From contig NZ_CP060245.1 of NCBI RefSeq assembly GCF_014252455.1, positions 260,190 to 324,189 of the forward strand: a stretch of DNA of 64,000 nt. The letters run 5' to 3'. A program made the position numbers and the translations under genes. Position 1 is the first letter of the stretch, and every line of letters begins with the position of its first letter. This document shows, one piece after another, positions 9,036 to 17,586 of the stretch. The notes below the pieces were generated by a model. It had not been told where the DNA came from. It ran no database searches and worked only from the letters and a program-made list of their open reading frames with translations. Origin of the DNA: Blattabacterium cuenoti (GTDB lineage Bacteria; Bacteroidota; Bacteroidia; Flavobacteriales; Blattabacteriaceae).

Positions 9036-9830
9036 TTAATCACAAAATTTAATAAATTCTTTAAAAATTAAAAGAAGAATAGGGATATTTTTTTCTATAA
9101 ATTTAGAATATGATGAAGTTTCCTTTTCCGATAAAGACATCAGAATGGAAATAGAAAAAACTCGTACATTCATATATTTAGCTATCATTACGTATGGAAT
9201 AATATTCCTACCAATACTATCGCCACCCATAGATCGTATCATGGAATATTCTGCAGGTGTTTTATAATTTTGGTATGGAAAAGCGACATATATTCCTTTT
9301 TGTATGAGTATATTATGATTCATTGCAATATTTTCTGCTATTTCAAGCATTTTTATATCATAGGGTTCTTTGATCCAAAAAAAATTATTATTATTTTTTA
9401 GAAATTTTTTCATATTAGGGCTTTCTGGAAAAAAATTAATATGATCTTTTACCAACATAACATCTCCATTATGATAATTTGGATTTATGATCCCAGATGT
9501 ATTAATAAATATTAATTTATTTATGCCTATTTTTTTACAAATTCCAATTGGAAAATAATGGGGATATTCATTTTCATAATAAAAAGAGGAACTAAATTCT
9601 ATGAAAAAAACCACTTTTTTTCCTTCTATTTCTCCAAATATCAATTTTCCATAAAATTTTTCTTGTGTAAAGTTTTGAACTTCTTCATAAGATATGGATA
9701 TAGGATTTTTGATTTCCTTTATAATTGTATGAAGGAATTGGTTTTCTAAAAAAATAATTCCAAAATCAGGTTTTTTTTTTATTTTATTTTGTATATATTG
9801 GATTAATTTTTCTTCTAAATTTATTGACAT
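9036..9830 (-). CDS. purine nucleoside phosphorylase family protein lacking the catalytic residues
   Basis: The 264-residue frame aligns along its length with PNP: KLIFGEIEGKKVVFF, INTSGIINPNYHNGDVMLVKDHINF, TPAEYSMIRSMGGDSIG and IPYVMIAKYMNVRVFSIS are clear family landmarks. Active PNP cleaves purine nucleosides with phosphate. Here the phosphate loop GSGLG is FLENQ, the GRxH segment is SSSF, the Glu of FET is Lys in YKT, GMSTVP is GRNIIP, and the Asn of TN is gone. By comparison with remembered family sequences almost no active-site residue remains, although there is no stop or frameshift. It is a pseudoenzyme, a gene in early decay, or a protein with another role. Convergent with mrp; downstream of murB on the same strand. 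Confidence 0.85.
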   Translation of the reverse strand: MSINLEEKLIQYIQNKIKKKPDFGIIFLENQFLHTIIKEIKNPISISYEEVQNFTQEKFYGKLIFGEIEGKKVVFFIEFSSSFYYENEYPHYFPIGICKKIGINKLIFINTSGIINPNYHNGDVMLVKDHINFFPESPNMKKFLKNNNNFFWIKEPYDIKMLEIAENIAMNHNILIQKGIYVAFPYQNYKTPAEYSMIRSMGGDSIGRNIIPYVMIAKYMNVRVFSISILMSLSEKETSSYSKFIEKNIPILLLIFKEFIKFCD

Positions 9831-9833
9831 AGA

Positions 9834-9911
9834 TTAAAATTGTTTGATAAAAAACCCTATCATCATAAATATGGAAAGATAAATAAAAAAAGAAGAACTA
9901 TCGAATGACAT
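9834..9911 (-). CDS. possible 25-residue hydrophobic peptide
   Basis: A short frame begins with ATG inside the last codons of murB and reads MSFDSSSFFIYLSIFMMIG followed by FFIKQF and a stop, just before the PNP-like gene. It would form one membrane helix. It could be the remnant or tail of a small membrane protein gene, or chance in AT-rich DNA, where Phe/Ile-rich frames are common. No homologue is recognised. Confidence 0.2.
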   Translation of the reverse strand: MSFDSSSFFIYLSIFMMIGFFIKQF

Positions 9912-10923
9912 GAACTTCTCTAGTTAATAAAATACCTAATTTTTTTTTTATATCTTTAGTTATTCTTTCTGAAAAAGAATATATTTCTATACCACTAGCT
10001 TGTCCATAATTTACTAAAACTATAGGATTTTTTTTATATACTCCTACTTTCCCCATTTTTTTTCCTTTCCATCCCATTTTTTCAATTAAGTAACTCGCAG
10101 ATATTTTAATTTTATTTTTAGATATAGGATATCCAGTAATAGTTGGATATTTCTTTTTTAAATTTTTAAAATCTAATAATCCTATTATAGGATTTCTAAA
10201 AAAACTTCCAGCATTTCCAATTTTTTTTGTATTGGGCAGTTTTCTTTTTCTAAGAATCAATATTGCTTTAATTAAATCATAAATACTAGGTTTTTTAATG
10301 TTCATCTGTTTTAATTCTTTTTGAAGATCCATAGATGATGTATTCAATTTGTGATTTTTTTTGTTTAATAAAAATGAAACAGATACAATAAAAAATTTAT
10401 TTTTTAAATGTGAATTTTTAAAAAAAGAATGACGATACTCTAGTTTACATTCTTCCCGTGATAAGGTTCTAAGTATCCCTTTATCTGTTTCATATACTTC
10501 TACTTCTAGTAAAGTATCTTTAATTTCTGCTCCATATGCTCCAATATTTTGAATAGGGGAAGATCCAACTGTTCCAGGAATAAATGATAAATTTTCTAAA
10601 CCACTAAATCCTTTTTTTATCGTCCAACTAACAAAGTTATTCCAATTTTCTCCACCAAAAGCTTTAACAATTACTTGATAATTGTTTTCCATAATCACTT
10701 TTTTTCCTTTTATACCCATTTTTATGACTATTCCTGGATAATAATTTTTTAAAAAAAGAATATTACTTCCATTTCCTAAAAAAAGTTTTGGTATGGAAGA
10801 ATATATACCAAAAATTTTTGGTATATATTCTATATGTGTCACGTTAACAAAATAATGTGCATAAACATTAATTCCAAATGTATTCAAATTTTTTAGAGAA
10901 AAATTTGTTTTAATATCTAACAT
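9898..10923 (-). CDS. murB: UDP-N-acetylenolpyruvoylglucosamine reductase
   Basis: MurB is the FAD enzyme that reduces UDP-GlcNAc-enolpyruvate to UDP-MurNAc in the cytoplasm. The 341-residue frame has the FAD-binding elements LGNGSNILF (about 48-56) and NLSFIPGTVGSSPIQNIGAYGAE (about 110-132, PP-loop region), the YRHSFFK motif (about 163-169) and NAGSFFRNP (about 238-245) with the catalytic serine. The C-terminal LIEKMGWKGKKMG and VNYGQASG are also typical of type I MurB. It is divergent from the YtxH gene. Complete peptidoglycan genes here agree with a symbiont that still makes a wall. Confidence 0.97.
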   Translation of the reverse strand: MLDIKTNFSLKNLNTFGINVYAHYFVNVTHIEYIPKIFGIYSSIPKLFLGNGSNILFLKNYYPGIVIKMGIKGKKVIMENNYQVIVKAFGGENWNNFVSWTIKKGFSGLENLSFIPGTVGSSPIQNIGAYGAEIKDTLLEVEVYETDKGILRTLSREECKLEYRHSFFKNSHLKNKFFIVSVSFLLNKKNHKLNTSSMDLQKELKQMNIKKPSIYDLIKAILILRKRKLPNTKKIGNAGSFFRNPIIGLLDFKNLKKKYPTITGYPISKNKIKISASYLIEKMGWKGKKMGKVGVYKKNPIVLVNYGQASGIEIYSFSERITKDIKKKLGILLTREVHVIR

Positions 10924-11020
10924 AGATAAAAATATTTTCCTAAATACATAAATACAATTTTGTGCATAAATATTGTATGATTAAATTTAACCATTGTAAA
11001 TATAAAATTGTTTTTTTTTT

Positions 11021-11281
11021 ATGAAAAAAGGAGGAAATTTTTTTTTAGGAGTTATTTTAGGAACAATGACAGGTTTAATAATAGGGATTTTATTATCTCC
11101 AAAAAAAGAATCTAAAATTAAAAATATAATAGGAAAAAAAACTGAAAAATTAAGAGATAATTTACAAAAAATTAGTAAAAAAATTGGGAAAAAAATACAT
11201 AAAATTAAATCTAATTTTGAAGAAAAATGGAAAAATAAAATAGATAAAATGGACCAAGTAGAAGAGGAGTTAGGAACTTAA
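11021..11281 (+). CDS. YtxH domain-containing small membrane-anchored protein
   Basis: An 86-residue protein starting KKGGNFFLGVILGTMTGLIIGILLSPKK, the glycine-rich single membrane helix of the YtxH family (formerly general stress protein), then a charged, mostly helical Lys/Glu tail likely to form a coiled coil. Molecular function is unknown; in flavobacteria such genes commonly sit beside a small holin-like membrane protein, as here. The ATG follows an AT-rich divergent intergenic region shared with murB. Confidence 0.8.
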   Translation: MKKGGNFFLGVILGTMTGLIIGILLSPKKESKIKNIIGKKTEKLRDNLQKISKKIGKKIHKIKSNFEEKWKNKIDKMDQVEEELGT

Positions 11282-11314
11282 AACAATAGTCGGTTTGATT
11301 TATTAATTTCATAA

Positions 11315-11632
11315 ATGTTCGTCTTTATTAAAAATTTTATTAATAGAAAATTGGAATTTTTTAAAAATGAAATGATGAAAATTGTTGTTTTCATTATGAC
11401 AGAAATTTTTTTAAATTTTTTATTATTAATTCTTTTTTTAATTATTTTTTTTATACTAAGCATTTCTATATCTTTTTTTTTATCCTATTATTTTAATAAT
11501 TATGTTTTAGGTTTTGGTTTTATTTTTATTTTATATCTTTTGTTTTTATTGTTTATTTTTTTTTTCTGTAAAAATATTTTACGATGTTTTATTAAAAAAT
11601 TTTTAAAAAAAATTTTTGATAAAAAAAAATAA
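11315..11632 (+). CDS. holin-superfamily-III-like small membrane protein
   Basis: A 105-residue protein with an amphipathic N-terminal helix (FIKNFINRKLEFFKNEMMKI), two long hydrophobic helices (about 27-56 and 63-88) and a basic C-terminus. This topology and the position after the YtxH gene match the flavobacterial phage-holin-family/competence-type membrane proteins of unknown function. There are no other phage genes nearby, so a lysis role is unlikely. The composition is extremely Phe/Ile-rich owing to base bias, so the family call is moderate. Confidence 0.65.
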   Translation: MFVFIKNFINRKLEFFKNEMMKIVVFIMTEIFLNFLLLILFLIIFFILSISISFFLSYYFNNYVLGFGFIFILYLLFLLFIFFFCKNILRCFIKKFLKKIFDKKK

Positions 11633-11639
11633 AATATTT

Positions 11640-12395
11640 ATGAATAAGAAAAAATTAGAAATTATTTATGGAATACGTCCATTGATAGAAGCTATTCAAT
11701 CAAAAAAAAATATTCATCAACTATTTATTAAAAAAGGATTTATAAAAGAATCTCTTATTAAAAAATTAATATATTTATCTAATAAAAAGAATATTCCTAT
11801 TCATACCGTTTCTAAAAATCAATTTCATAATTTAAAAAATAAAAATCATCAAGGAGTTTTTGCTCTATTTACACCAATCGAAACTTATCATATAGAAGAT
11901 TTACTTCCTATGTTTTATAAAAAAAGAAAAAACCCACTTTTAATCATTTTAGATCGTATTACAGATGTCAGAAATTTTGGATCTATTGTTCGTACTTCTG
12001 TATGTGCTGGTGTAGATGCTATTATTATTCCAAAAAAAAATACGGCTATGATTGGATCTGATGCTATCAAAACTTCTTCAGGAGCTTTATTTAAAATTCC
12101 AATATGTAAAGAAAAAAATATTCAAAAAACTATAGAATATTTAATACAATACGGATTAAAAATTGTTTCATCTACAGAAAAATCAAGTATTTATTGGTAT
12201 CAAATTGATTATACAGGTCCTACAGCTATCATTCTAGGAAATGAAAAAGATGGAATTTCTAAAAAATATTTAAAACTTTCTTATGAAACAACAAAAATAC
12301 CATCCATACAAGGGATGTCATCTTTAAATGTTTCAGTAGCTTGTGGAGTAATTTTATATGAAATTTTTAGACAAAGAAAATTTATTAAAAAATAA
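11640..12395 (+). CDS. rlmB: 23S rRNA (guanosine-2'-O-)-methyltransferase RlmB (SpoU family)
   Basis: A SPOUT methyltransferase that methylates the ribose of a 23S rRNA guanosine. The N-terminal substrate-binding domain starts IYGIRPLIEAIQ and includes NHQGVFALF. The catalytic SpoU domain has ILDRITDVRNFGSIVRTS (motif 1), ILGNEKDGISKK (motif 2) and IPSIQGMSSLNVSVACGVILYE (motif 3). The ATG at 11640 was chosen over one at 11616, because the latter overlaps the upstream gene and adds only lysine-rich residues. Length 251 is normal. Convergent with pheS. Confidence 0.95.
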   Translation: MNKKKLEIIYGIRPLIEAIQSKKNIHQLFIKKGFIKESLIKKLIYLSNKKNIPIHTVSKNQFHNLKNKNHQGVFALFTPIETYHIEDLLPMFYKKRKNPLLIILDRITDVRNFGSIVRTSVCAGVDAIIIPKKNTAMIGSDAIKTSSGALFKIPICKEKNIQKTIEYLIQYGLKIVSSTEKSSIYWYQIDYTGPTAIILGNEKDGISKKYLKLSYETTKIPSIQGMSSLNVSVACGVILYEIFRQRKFIKK

Positions 12396-12399
12396 TATT

Positions 12400-13386
12400 T
12401 TAAAAATCACTTTTAAATTGTCTTAAAAAACGTATATCATTATCAAAATAAATTCTAATATCATGTACTTTATAAATAAGTAGAGATAAACGCTCTATTC
12501 CTATTCCAAAAGCAAATCCAGAATAAATTTCTGAATCAATGTTTACATTTTTTAATACTTTTGGATCTATCATTCCACACCCCATAATTTCTACCCATCC
12601 GGTATTATTTCCAAAATATATATCCACTTCAGCACTAGGTTCTGTGAATGGAAAATATGAAGGACGAAATCGGATTTTTGCTTTTCCAAAAAGAGAGTTT
12701 ATCAAATATTGAATAGTTTGTTTGAGATCTGAAAAAGAAACTTTTTTATCTATATAAAATCCTTCTGCTTGGTGAAACATAAAATGAGATCGTGAGGAAA
12801 TAGTTTCATTACGAAATACTTTTCCTATAGATAAAACCCGAAAAGGAGGACTATTTTTTTTCATATATCGTATTTGCACAGAGGAAGTATGTGTCCGCAA
12901 TAAAATATCTGGATTTTTATATAAAAAAAAGGTATCTTGCATATCCCTAGATGGATGATTAATAGGAATATTTAAAGCTGTAAAATTATGCCAATCATCT
13001 TCAATTTCAGGGCCTTCTACATAAAAAAAACCAATTTTTCTAAATATTTCTATCATTCTATTTTTTAGAATAGATATGGGATGCATAGATCCTATTTCTA
13101 TAGATTTTCCTGGAATAGTAGGATCAAAGATCATATTTTCATCTTTCAAGGATTTTTTTGAAGTATATCTTTGTATTTTATTTTGAACATTTTTTTTTAA
13201 AGTATTAATAATTTTTCCATAAAATTTTCTTTTATTAATAGGGTATTTTTTTAATTCTTTAAATAAAAGAGTTAAAATCCCCTTTTTTTTTCCTAAAAAT
13301 TTTATTCTAAATAATTCTAAATTTTCGTAATTTTTGTACTTAAATTCTTGTATTTCTTTTTTTAATTTATTCATTATTTTATCCAT
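12400..13386 (-). CDS. pheS: phenylalanyl-tRNA synthetase alpha subunit
   Basis: Catalytic alpha chain of the alpha2beta2 class II PheRS. The N-terminal coiled-coil (about 1-85) is lysine-rich. The catalytic domain shows [19 protein letters not shown] (about 102-120), the [17 protein letters not shown] motif (about 133-149), [10 protein letters not shown] (motif 2, about 157-166), [23 protein letters not shown], and motif 3 [11 protein letters not shown]. Length 328 is slightly short for bacteria but complete. The beta subunit is not in this window. Downstream of a small conserved gene on the same strand. Confidence 0.97.
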   Translation of the reverse strand: MDKIMNKLKKEIQEFKYKNYENLELFRIKFLGKKKGILTLLFKELKKYPINKRKFYGKIINTLKKNVQNKIQRYTSKKSLKDENMIFDPTIPGKSIEIGSMHPISILKNRMIEIFRKIGFFYVEGPEIEDDWHNFTALNIPINHPSRDMQDTFFLYKNPDILLRTHTSSVQIRYMKKNSPPFRVLSIGKVFRNETISSRSHFMFHQAEGFYIDKKVSFSDLKQTIQYLINSLFGKAKIRFRPSYFPFTEPSAEVDIYFGNNTGWVEIMGCGMIDPKVLKNVNIDSEIYSGFAFGIGIERLSLLIYKVHDIRIYFDNDIRFLRQFKSDF

Positions 13387-13406
13387 AAAAAATGATAATT
13401 TTTTTT

Positions 13407-13781
13407 TTAAATTTTATCAATAATATTTTCTTCAATCATATAATGAATAATAGCATTTTTAATGAAAAAAGATTGTTTCCCCTTTTTTTTAAAAAAAGGA
13501 ATATTTTTTTTTAATAAATAATGAGGCCATCCTTCTTTATCTCTTCCAATAAACACATAATAACCAAAAGGTTCTAAAATTCTACATATAGCAATATGTA
13601 AAATATTTATTTTATCTTCTCTATTAAAAAATCTATTTTTTCCTTTACCTAATTCTTGAATTCCTATTAAATAAATAATTCCAATAAGATCAATTTTTCC
13701 TTCTATATCAAAATGATTTCGTATATATAAAATGACTTTATTCCAATTAATATGAAATTGTTGTATAAATTCTTTTTTCAT
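13407..13781 (-). CDS. conserved hypothetical protein, flavobacterial type
   Basis: A 124-residue protein of unknown function. It appears soluble, with the pattern [24 protein letters not shown], then [28 protein letters not shown], and a basic end. The [10 protein letters not shown] motif and LIGIQELG look conserved rather than random, and I recall short uncharacterised proteins of this kind beside pheS in flavobacteria. No catalytic motif is identifiable. It is transcribed divergently from cvpA with about 35 bases between the starts, and sits 20 bases upstream of pheS, so it may be cotranscribed with it. Confidence 0.75.
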   Translation of the reverse strand: MKKEFIQQFHINWNKVILYIRNHFDIEGKIDLIGIIYLIGIQELGKGKNRFFNREDKINILHIAICRILEPFGYYVFIGRDKEGWPHYLLKKNIPFFKKKGKQSFFIKNAIIHYMIEENIIDKI

Positions 13782-13816
13782 GTTTTTTATATTTATAAAA
13801 AATAAAAAAAATATTA

Positions 13817-14323
13817 ATGACAGATCTAATTATTATTATTATAGTTTTATATGGAGGATATTTTGGATACCAAAAAGGGTTAATATCCCAATTATTTCGA
13901 TTTATGATCTTATTTATTTGCATATACAAAGGCATCGATATTTTTCAATATTTTTCAGAAATTTTTATAAAAAAAGAAAATAAATTACTTTTTACTGGTA
14001 TTTCTATAATAATATCCTTTTTTTTTATAATTTTTATAGCATTTTTAATGAAAAAAATTATCGAATTAATTTTTATTTTTACATGGATGAACCCACTGAA
14101 TAAATGGTTAGGAGGTTTATTAGGATTGATTAAATATTTTCTTTTTATATCAATATGTCTTTGTTTGATAAAAGAAGTAAATAAAAAAATATATTTATTT
14201 ACTCCTAATTTTTTTAAAAACTCCTTTGAACAAGAATTTCAAAATCTTTCCTATGTATATATCAAATTTTGTTTATTTTTTTTAAAAAAATTGAAAGAAT
14301 TTTTACCATCTAATATAATATAA
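13817..14323 (+). CDS. cvpA: CvpA family membrane protein
   Basis: A 168-residue inner-membrane protein with four predicted helices. The start MTDLIIIIIVLYGGYFGYQKGLISQ matches the CvpA/colicin V production family (usual form D-x-x-...-GxxxGxxxGL). Family members are linked to colicin V export and envelope integrity in enterics; the biochemical role is unknown. It is convergent with the phosphate carrier gene, separated by an unusually long gap for this genome. Confidence 0.82.
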   Translation: MTDLIIIIIVLYGGYFGYQKGLISQLFRFMILFICIYKGIDIFQYFSEIFIKKENKLLFTGISIIISFFFIIFIAFLMKKIIELIFIFTWMNPLNKWLGGLLGLIKYFLFISICLCLIKEVNKKIYLFTPNFFKNSFEQEFQNLSYVYIKFCLFFLKKLKEFLPSNII

Positions 14324-14615
14324 ATAGATAATAATATACCCCCTTTAATGGAGAAAAAAATATTTTTGTGTAAAAAAAAATATCCATTATGAATAATAAT
14401 ATGATGTAATGACAGAATTACTTTATCATATGCCAAAAAAAACGGGATAATAATATAAGATCCATTTTTTTTACATTAAAACCATAAAATAGGGGGAATT
14501 GATATTGATGAATTCGAAGTTTTAGTAATAATGTATTTATCCGACATACGGGTGTGGATGTAATATGATATGATGATAATAAGCGTATTCGTATTAATTT
14601 TTTTTAAAATACTAC
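14324..14615. other. 292-base convergent intergenic region without a clear gene
   Basis: This lies between the ends of cvpA (+) and the phosphate carrier gene (-). It is one of the longest non-coding gaps in the window. The first part can form a weak AT-rich hairpin (14347-14388, outer arms AATGGA/TCCATT). From about 14490 to 14590 the base composition is visibly less AT-rich than its surroundings. Short open frames exist on both strands (for example a 23-codon frame on the minus strand), but none resembles a known protein. It may be a decayed gene or hold a small RNA. Confidence 0.5.
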
Positions 14616-16871
14616 CTATACCTTATGATATAGGAGAAGAATCTCTTCTATTTTTTCTGTAATTTTTTTTGATTGCAAAAGTAGGTCCAACATTAATAAG
14701 GTATTTTTCGTTCCATATTTTTGATGTATGATCCCCATAACCTGTTGATTAATTTGATCCTCTATAGTTTTTAGAATTTTAATTTTTATTGTATGATTCA
14801 ATTTTATTTGTTTAAAATTTCTATAAAAGGTTATTTGTTTTATTAATTTGAAATATTGCATCATAAAATGATCTAGAAGCATTAAATTATTTTTTTGCCT
14901 ATATTTTAAAGGTTTATGACTATTAATAACATGTAATAAAGTCCGATAAGTAATAATATCTGCGGATTCTATAATATCTTTTGTTTTGTTATATTTTTGT
15001 AGATAAAGTATACCTGCAGAAATAGATTCATTTTTTTTATTATTTCTAATAACTTGAATTAAAGTATTTTGTATATACGTAAAATTTTCTTTTATTTTTA
15101 AAAAGTGTGTTCTATTATATTGAAGGTTTTTTAAATTATCTTGAGTAATTCCTTTTATACTTTTCGTATAAATATTTTCGATAGATTGAATAAAATTTTC
15201 TAAAATATCCGAAGTTTTGTTGATGAAATTTTTACCTAAATTCATCACCCCTATTTCAATAATAATTTTTTTTTCTTTCAATTTTTGATATTTACATTTT
15301 TGATAATTTTTGTAAAAAATAAATATAATTAAAAAAATAAAAAATATAAGTGCCCAGTCCTTTAAAAAATATAAAAAAGAGGCCGTTATACCTGACATTG
15401 CAAATGCGATAAATCCGGTTAAAAACCAACCTCTTATTACTTTTAAAACTCCGGATACTCGGTAAACAGCACTTTCTCTATCCCAAGCTCTATCCGAAAG
15501 AGAAGTCCCCATAGAAACCATAAAAGTAACAAAAGTAGTCGATAGTGGTAGTTTTTGTACAGTAGCTATGGATATTAAGATACTTGATATAGTTAAATTA
15601 GCAGAAGCTCTAACTAGATCAAAAGCAACATTATCCTCTTGTTGTATTTTTTGTTTAAAATTTTTTTCTATTTTAACCAAAAATCGTTTCGGAAATAATT
15701 TAAAAAATTTATTTCCAAAATATAAAAAAAATCGAACAATTCCTCTTGAAAAAGAATTAGATAAAAATTTTTCATTTCCTTCATTCTGTCTACTTAAATT
15801 AAGTTCCGTACTGGTGATATTTTTTGTTTTTTTAGAAAAAAAAAGTGTTAATATCATAATAATTCCTGAGCTAATTAACACTAATGATGGAACTTGTACA
15901 TTATCAGACAAACCTTTCATATTGAATTTTTCTGCTGTAGGACTTCCTGCTTCTTTCCATATTTTATAAGATTGAATACTAGCTATAGGAATTCCTATAA
16001 AATTTACTAAATCATTTCCAGAAAAAGCCATTGATAAAGAAAAAGTTCCATATAATACAACAAATTTTAAAATATTATATCCTAAAGAAACGAATATTTT
16101 TGAAATTATAGTCCATGTTGAAAATAATAAAAATAAAAAAATAAAAAAATTATGGTGTATCCACTTAATAAAATATTGGATACATAAAGATAATCCTGTT
16201 AAATGATCTTCCCTAAATCCTTGTAAAGCACTATGAAGTCCTCTAAAAATGATAAAATAGGTCATACTACTTAATGAAATAGCAGCCCATATAACTCCTA
16301 CATATTTTAATCTATTTTTATATTCAAAACTTAATAATAAACGAATAAAATAGTGAATCAAAGCTCCGGAAGTAAAAGATATTATAATAGATAAAAAAAT
16401 GCCTATTACAATTGTCAATATTTTCTCCGCTTTAATGTATTGACTTAAATGATGAAGTGGTTCATGATTTAATGGGGAAGACATTTTTATTATGGAAATG
16501 ATGAATGCTCCTCCTAATAAACAAAAAACCATAGAAACTGTAGTAGAAGTAGGTAACCCTAAAGTATTAAAAACATCCAATAAAATAATATCGGATATCA
16601 TCACAGATAAAAAAATAAAAGTAAGATCTGAAAAATAAAAATAAGAAGGATTAAAAATACCTTTTCTTGCTACTTCCATCATTCCACTAGATAAAATAGA
16701 TCCCAATAAAATACCTAAACTAGAAAAAATCATGATAGTTCTACGAGAAGCTACTTTAGATCCAATCGCTGAATTTAGAAAATTTACGGCATCATTAATC
16801 ACCCCCACAATAAGATCAAAAATAGATAATACAAAAAGAATCACTATAATTGATGGATAAAAAAGTTTCAT
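14616..16871 (-). CDS. pit: PiT-family inorganic phosphate transporter with C-terminal PhoU-like domain
   Basis: The N-terminal ~500 residues form a PiT permease with its two signature repeats: LIVGVINDAVNFLNSAIGSKVASRR (first half) and AFSGNDLVNFIGIPIASIQSY (second half), plus SASANLTISSILISIATVQKLPLSTTFVTFMVSMGTSL-like helices. The last ~230 residues, after a transmembrane helix near residue 530, are a helical DUF47/PhoU-like domain. The permease carries phosphate with cations across the inner membrane. The ATG at 16871 was chosen because MKLFYPSIIVILFVLSI is the family start; an ATG 27 codons upstream would nearly abut ruvA. Total about 751 residues, as in Bacteroidota homologues. Confidence 0.93.
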   Translation of the reverse strand: MKLFYPSIIVILFVLSIFDLIVGVINDAVNFLNSAIGSKVASRRTIMIFSSLGILLGSILSSGMMEVARKGIFNPSYFYFSDLTFIFLSVMISDIILLDVFNTLGLPTSTTVSMVFCLLGGAFIISIIKMSSPLNHEPLHHLSQYIKAEKILTIVIGIFLSIIISFTSGALIHYFIRLLLSFEYKNRLKYVGVIWAAISLSSMTYFIIFRGLHSALQGFREDHLTGLSLCIQYFIKWIHHNFFIFLFLLFSTWTIISKIFVSLGYNILKFVVLYGTFSLSMAFSGNDLVNFIGIPIASIQSYKIWKEAGSPTAEKFNMKGLSDNVQVPSLVLISSGIIMILTLFFSKKTKNITSTELNLSRQNEGNEKFLSNSFSRGIVRFFLYFGNKFFKLFPKRFLVKIEKNFKQKIQQEDNVAFDLVRASANLTISSILISIATVQKLPLSTTFVTFMVSMGTSLSDRAWDRESAVYRVSGVLKVIRGWFLTGFIAFAMSGITASFLYFLKDWALIFFIFLIIFIFYKNYQKCKYQKLKEKKIIIEIGVMNLGKNFINKTSDILENFIQSIENIYTKSIKGITQDNLKNLQYNRTHFLKIKENFTYIQNTLIQVIRNNKKNESISAGILYLQKYNKTKDIIESADIITYRTLLHVINSHKPLKYRQKNNLMLLDHFMMQYFKLIKQITFYRNFKQIKLNHTIKIKILKTIEDQINQQVMGIIHQKYGTKNTLLMLDLLLQSKKITEKIEEILLLYHKV

Positions 16872-16959
16872 AATATCATAATATAAAGAAAAGAGGTAAG
16901 TATTAATTAATTTTACACGAAAAAAAAAAAGTATATTATTTTTTTTGGGCAATAATTTT

Positions 16960-17568
16960 TTACAATTTTTTTAAAGATTCTTTGATTAATTTTTCTACAG
17001 TAAATTCTGGATTTTTATCTAAAATAGATTCCAAAACTTTTTGAGATTTTTTAGGAGAAAAACCTAAAACGATCAAAGCACTTAAAGCTTCTTTTTGTTG
17101 TATAAAAGAAGGTTTTTTTTCTAAAAAATTGATATTTGTTTCTTTAGAATCAATACTACTACTATGATTCAATTTATCTTTAAGTTCTATGATAATTCTT
17201 TTAGCCGTTTTTATCCCTATCCCCTTAACCTTATGTAATCCTTTTATATCTTCTTTCTCTATAGTTTTTTCTATTTCATATGGAGTTAATGAAGATAATA
17301 AAGTGAGAGCTAAACTTGGACCTATACCATTCACAGATATCAAATGAGTAAATATTTTTCTTTCTATTTTATCAATAAAACCATACAAAACATGTTGATG
17401 TTCTTTAATAAAGTAATAAGTATATATATATATTTCTTTTCCTTCTTCTTCTAAGAAAGAAAAATAGGTATACGAGGATATATGAATATAATATCCTATT
17501 CCGTTACAATCTATGATTAAATAAGATGTATTTTTTTCAATTAATTTTCCTCTTAAATGTGTTATCAC
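16960..17568 (-). CDS. ruvA: Holliday junction branch migration protein RuvA
   Basis: RuvA tetramers bind four-way junctions and dock the RuvB motor. The 202 residues start MITHLRGKLIEKNTSYLIIDCNGIGYYIHI, the OB-fold domain I. Domain II has the helix-hairpin-helix motifs FTHLISVNGIGPSLALTLLS and GLHKVKGIGIKTAKRIIIELKDKL. The C-terminal domain III (ALSALIVLGFSPKKSQKVLE) is present for RuvB contact. Length and all domains are normal. ruvB and ruvC are not in this window. It follows der (engA) on the same strand by 18 bases. Confidence 0.97.
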   Translation of the reverse strand: MITHLRGKLIEKNTSYLIIDCNGIGYYIHISSYTYFSFLEEEGKEIYIYTYYFIKEHQHVLYGFIDKIERKIFTHLISVNGIGPSLALTLLSSLTPYEIEKTIEKEDIKGLHKVKGIGIKTAKRIIIELKDKLNHSSSIDSKETNINFLEKKPSFIQQKEALSALIVLGFSPKKSQKVLESILDKNPEFTVEKLIKESLKKL

Positions 17569-17586
17569 TTAAAAACAAATATGAAA

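Noticed and set aside
11315-11632. Prophage remnant suggested by the holin-like protein
   Set aside because: No lysin, structural, integrase or repressor gene is present; small holin-like proteins next to YtxH genes are ordinary in flavobacteria.
15568-15969. 133-codon open frame antisense to the phosphate carrier gene
   Set aside because: The opposite strand encodes a well-conserved transporter; the antisense translation has no motif and arises from low stop frequency in that frame.
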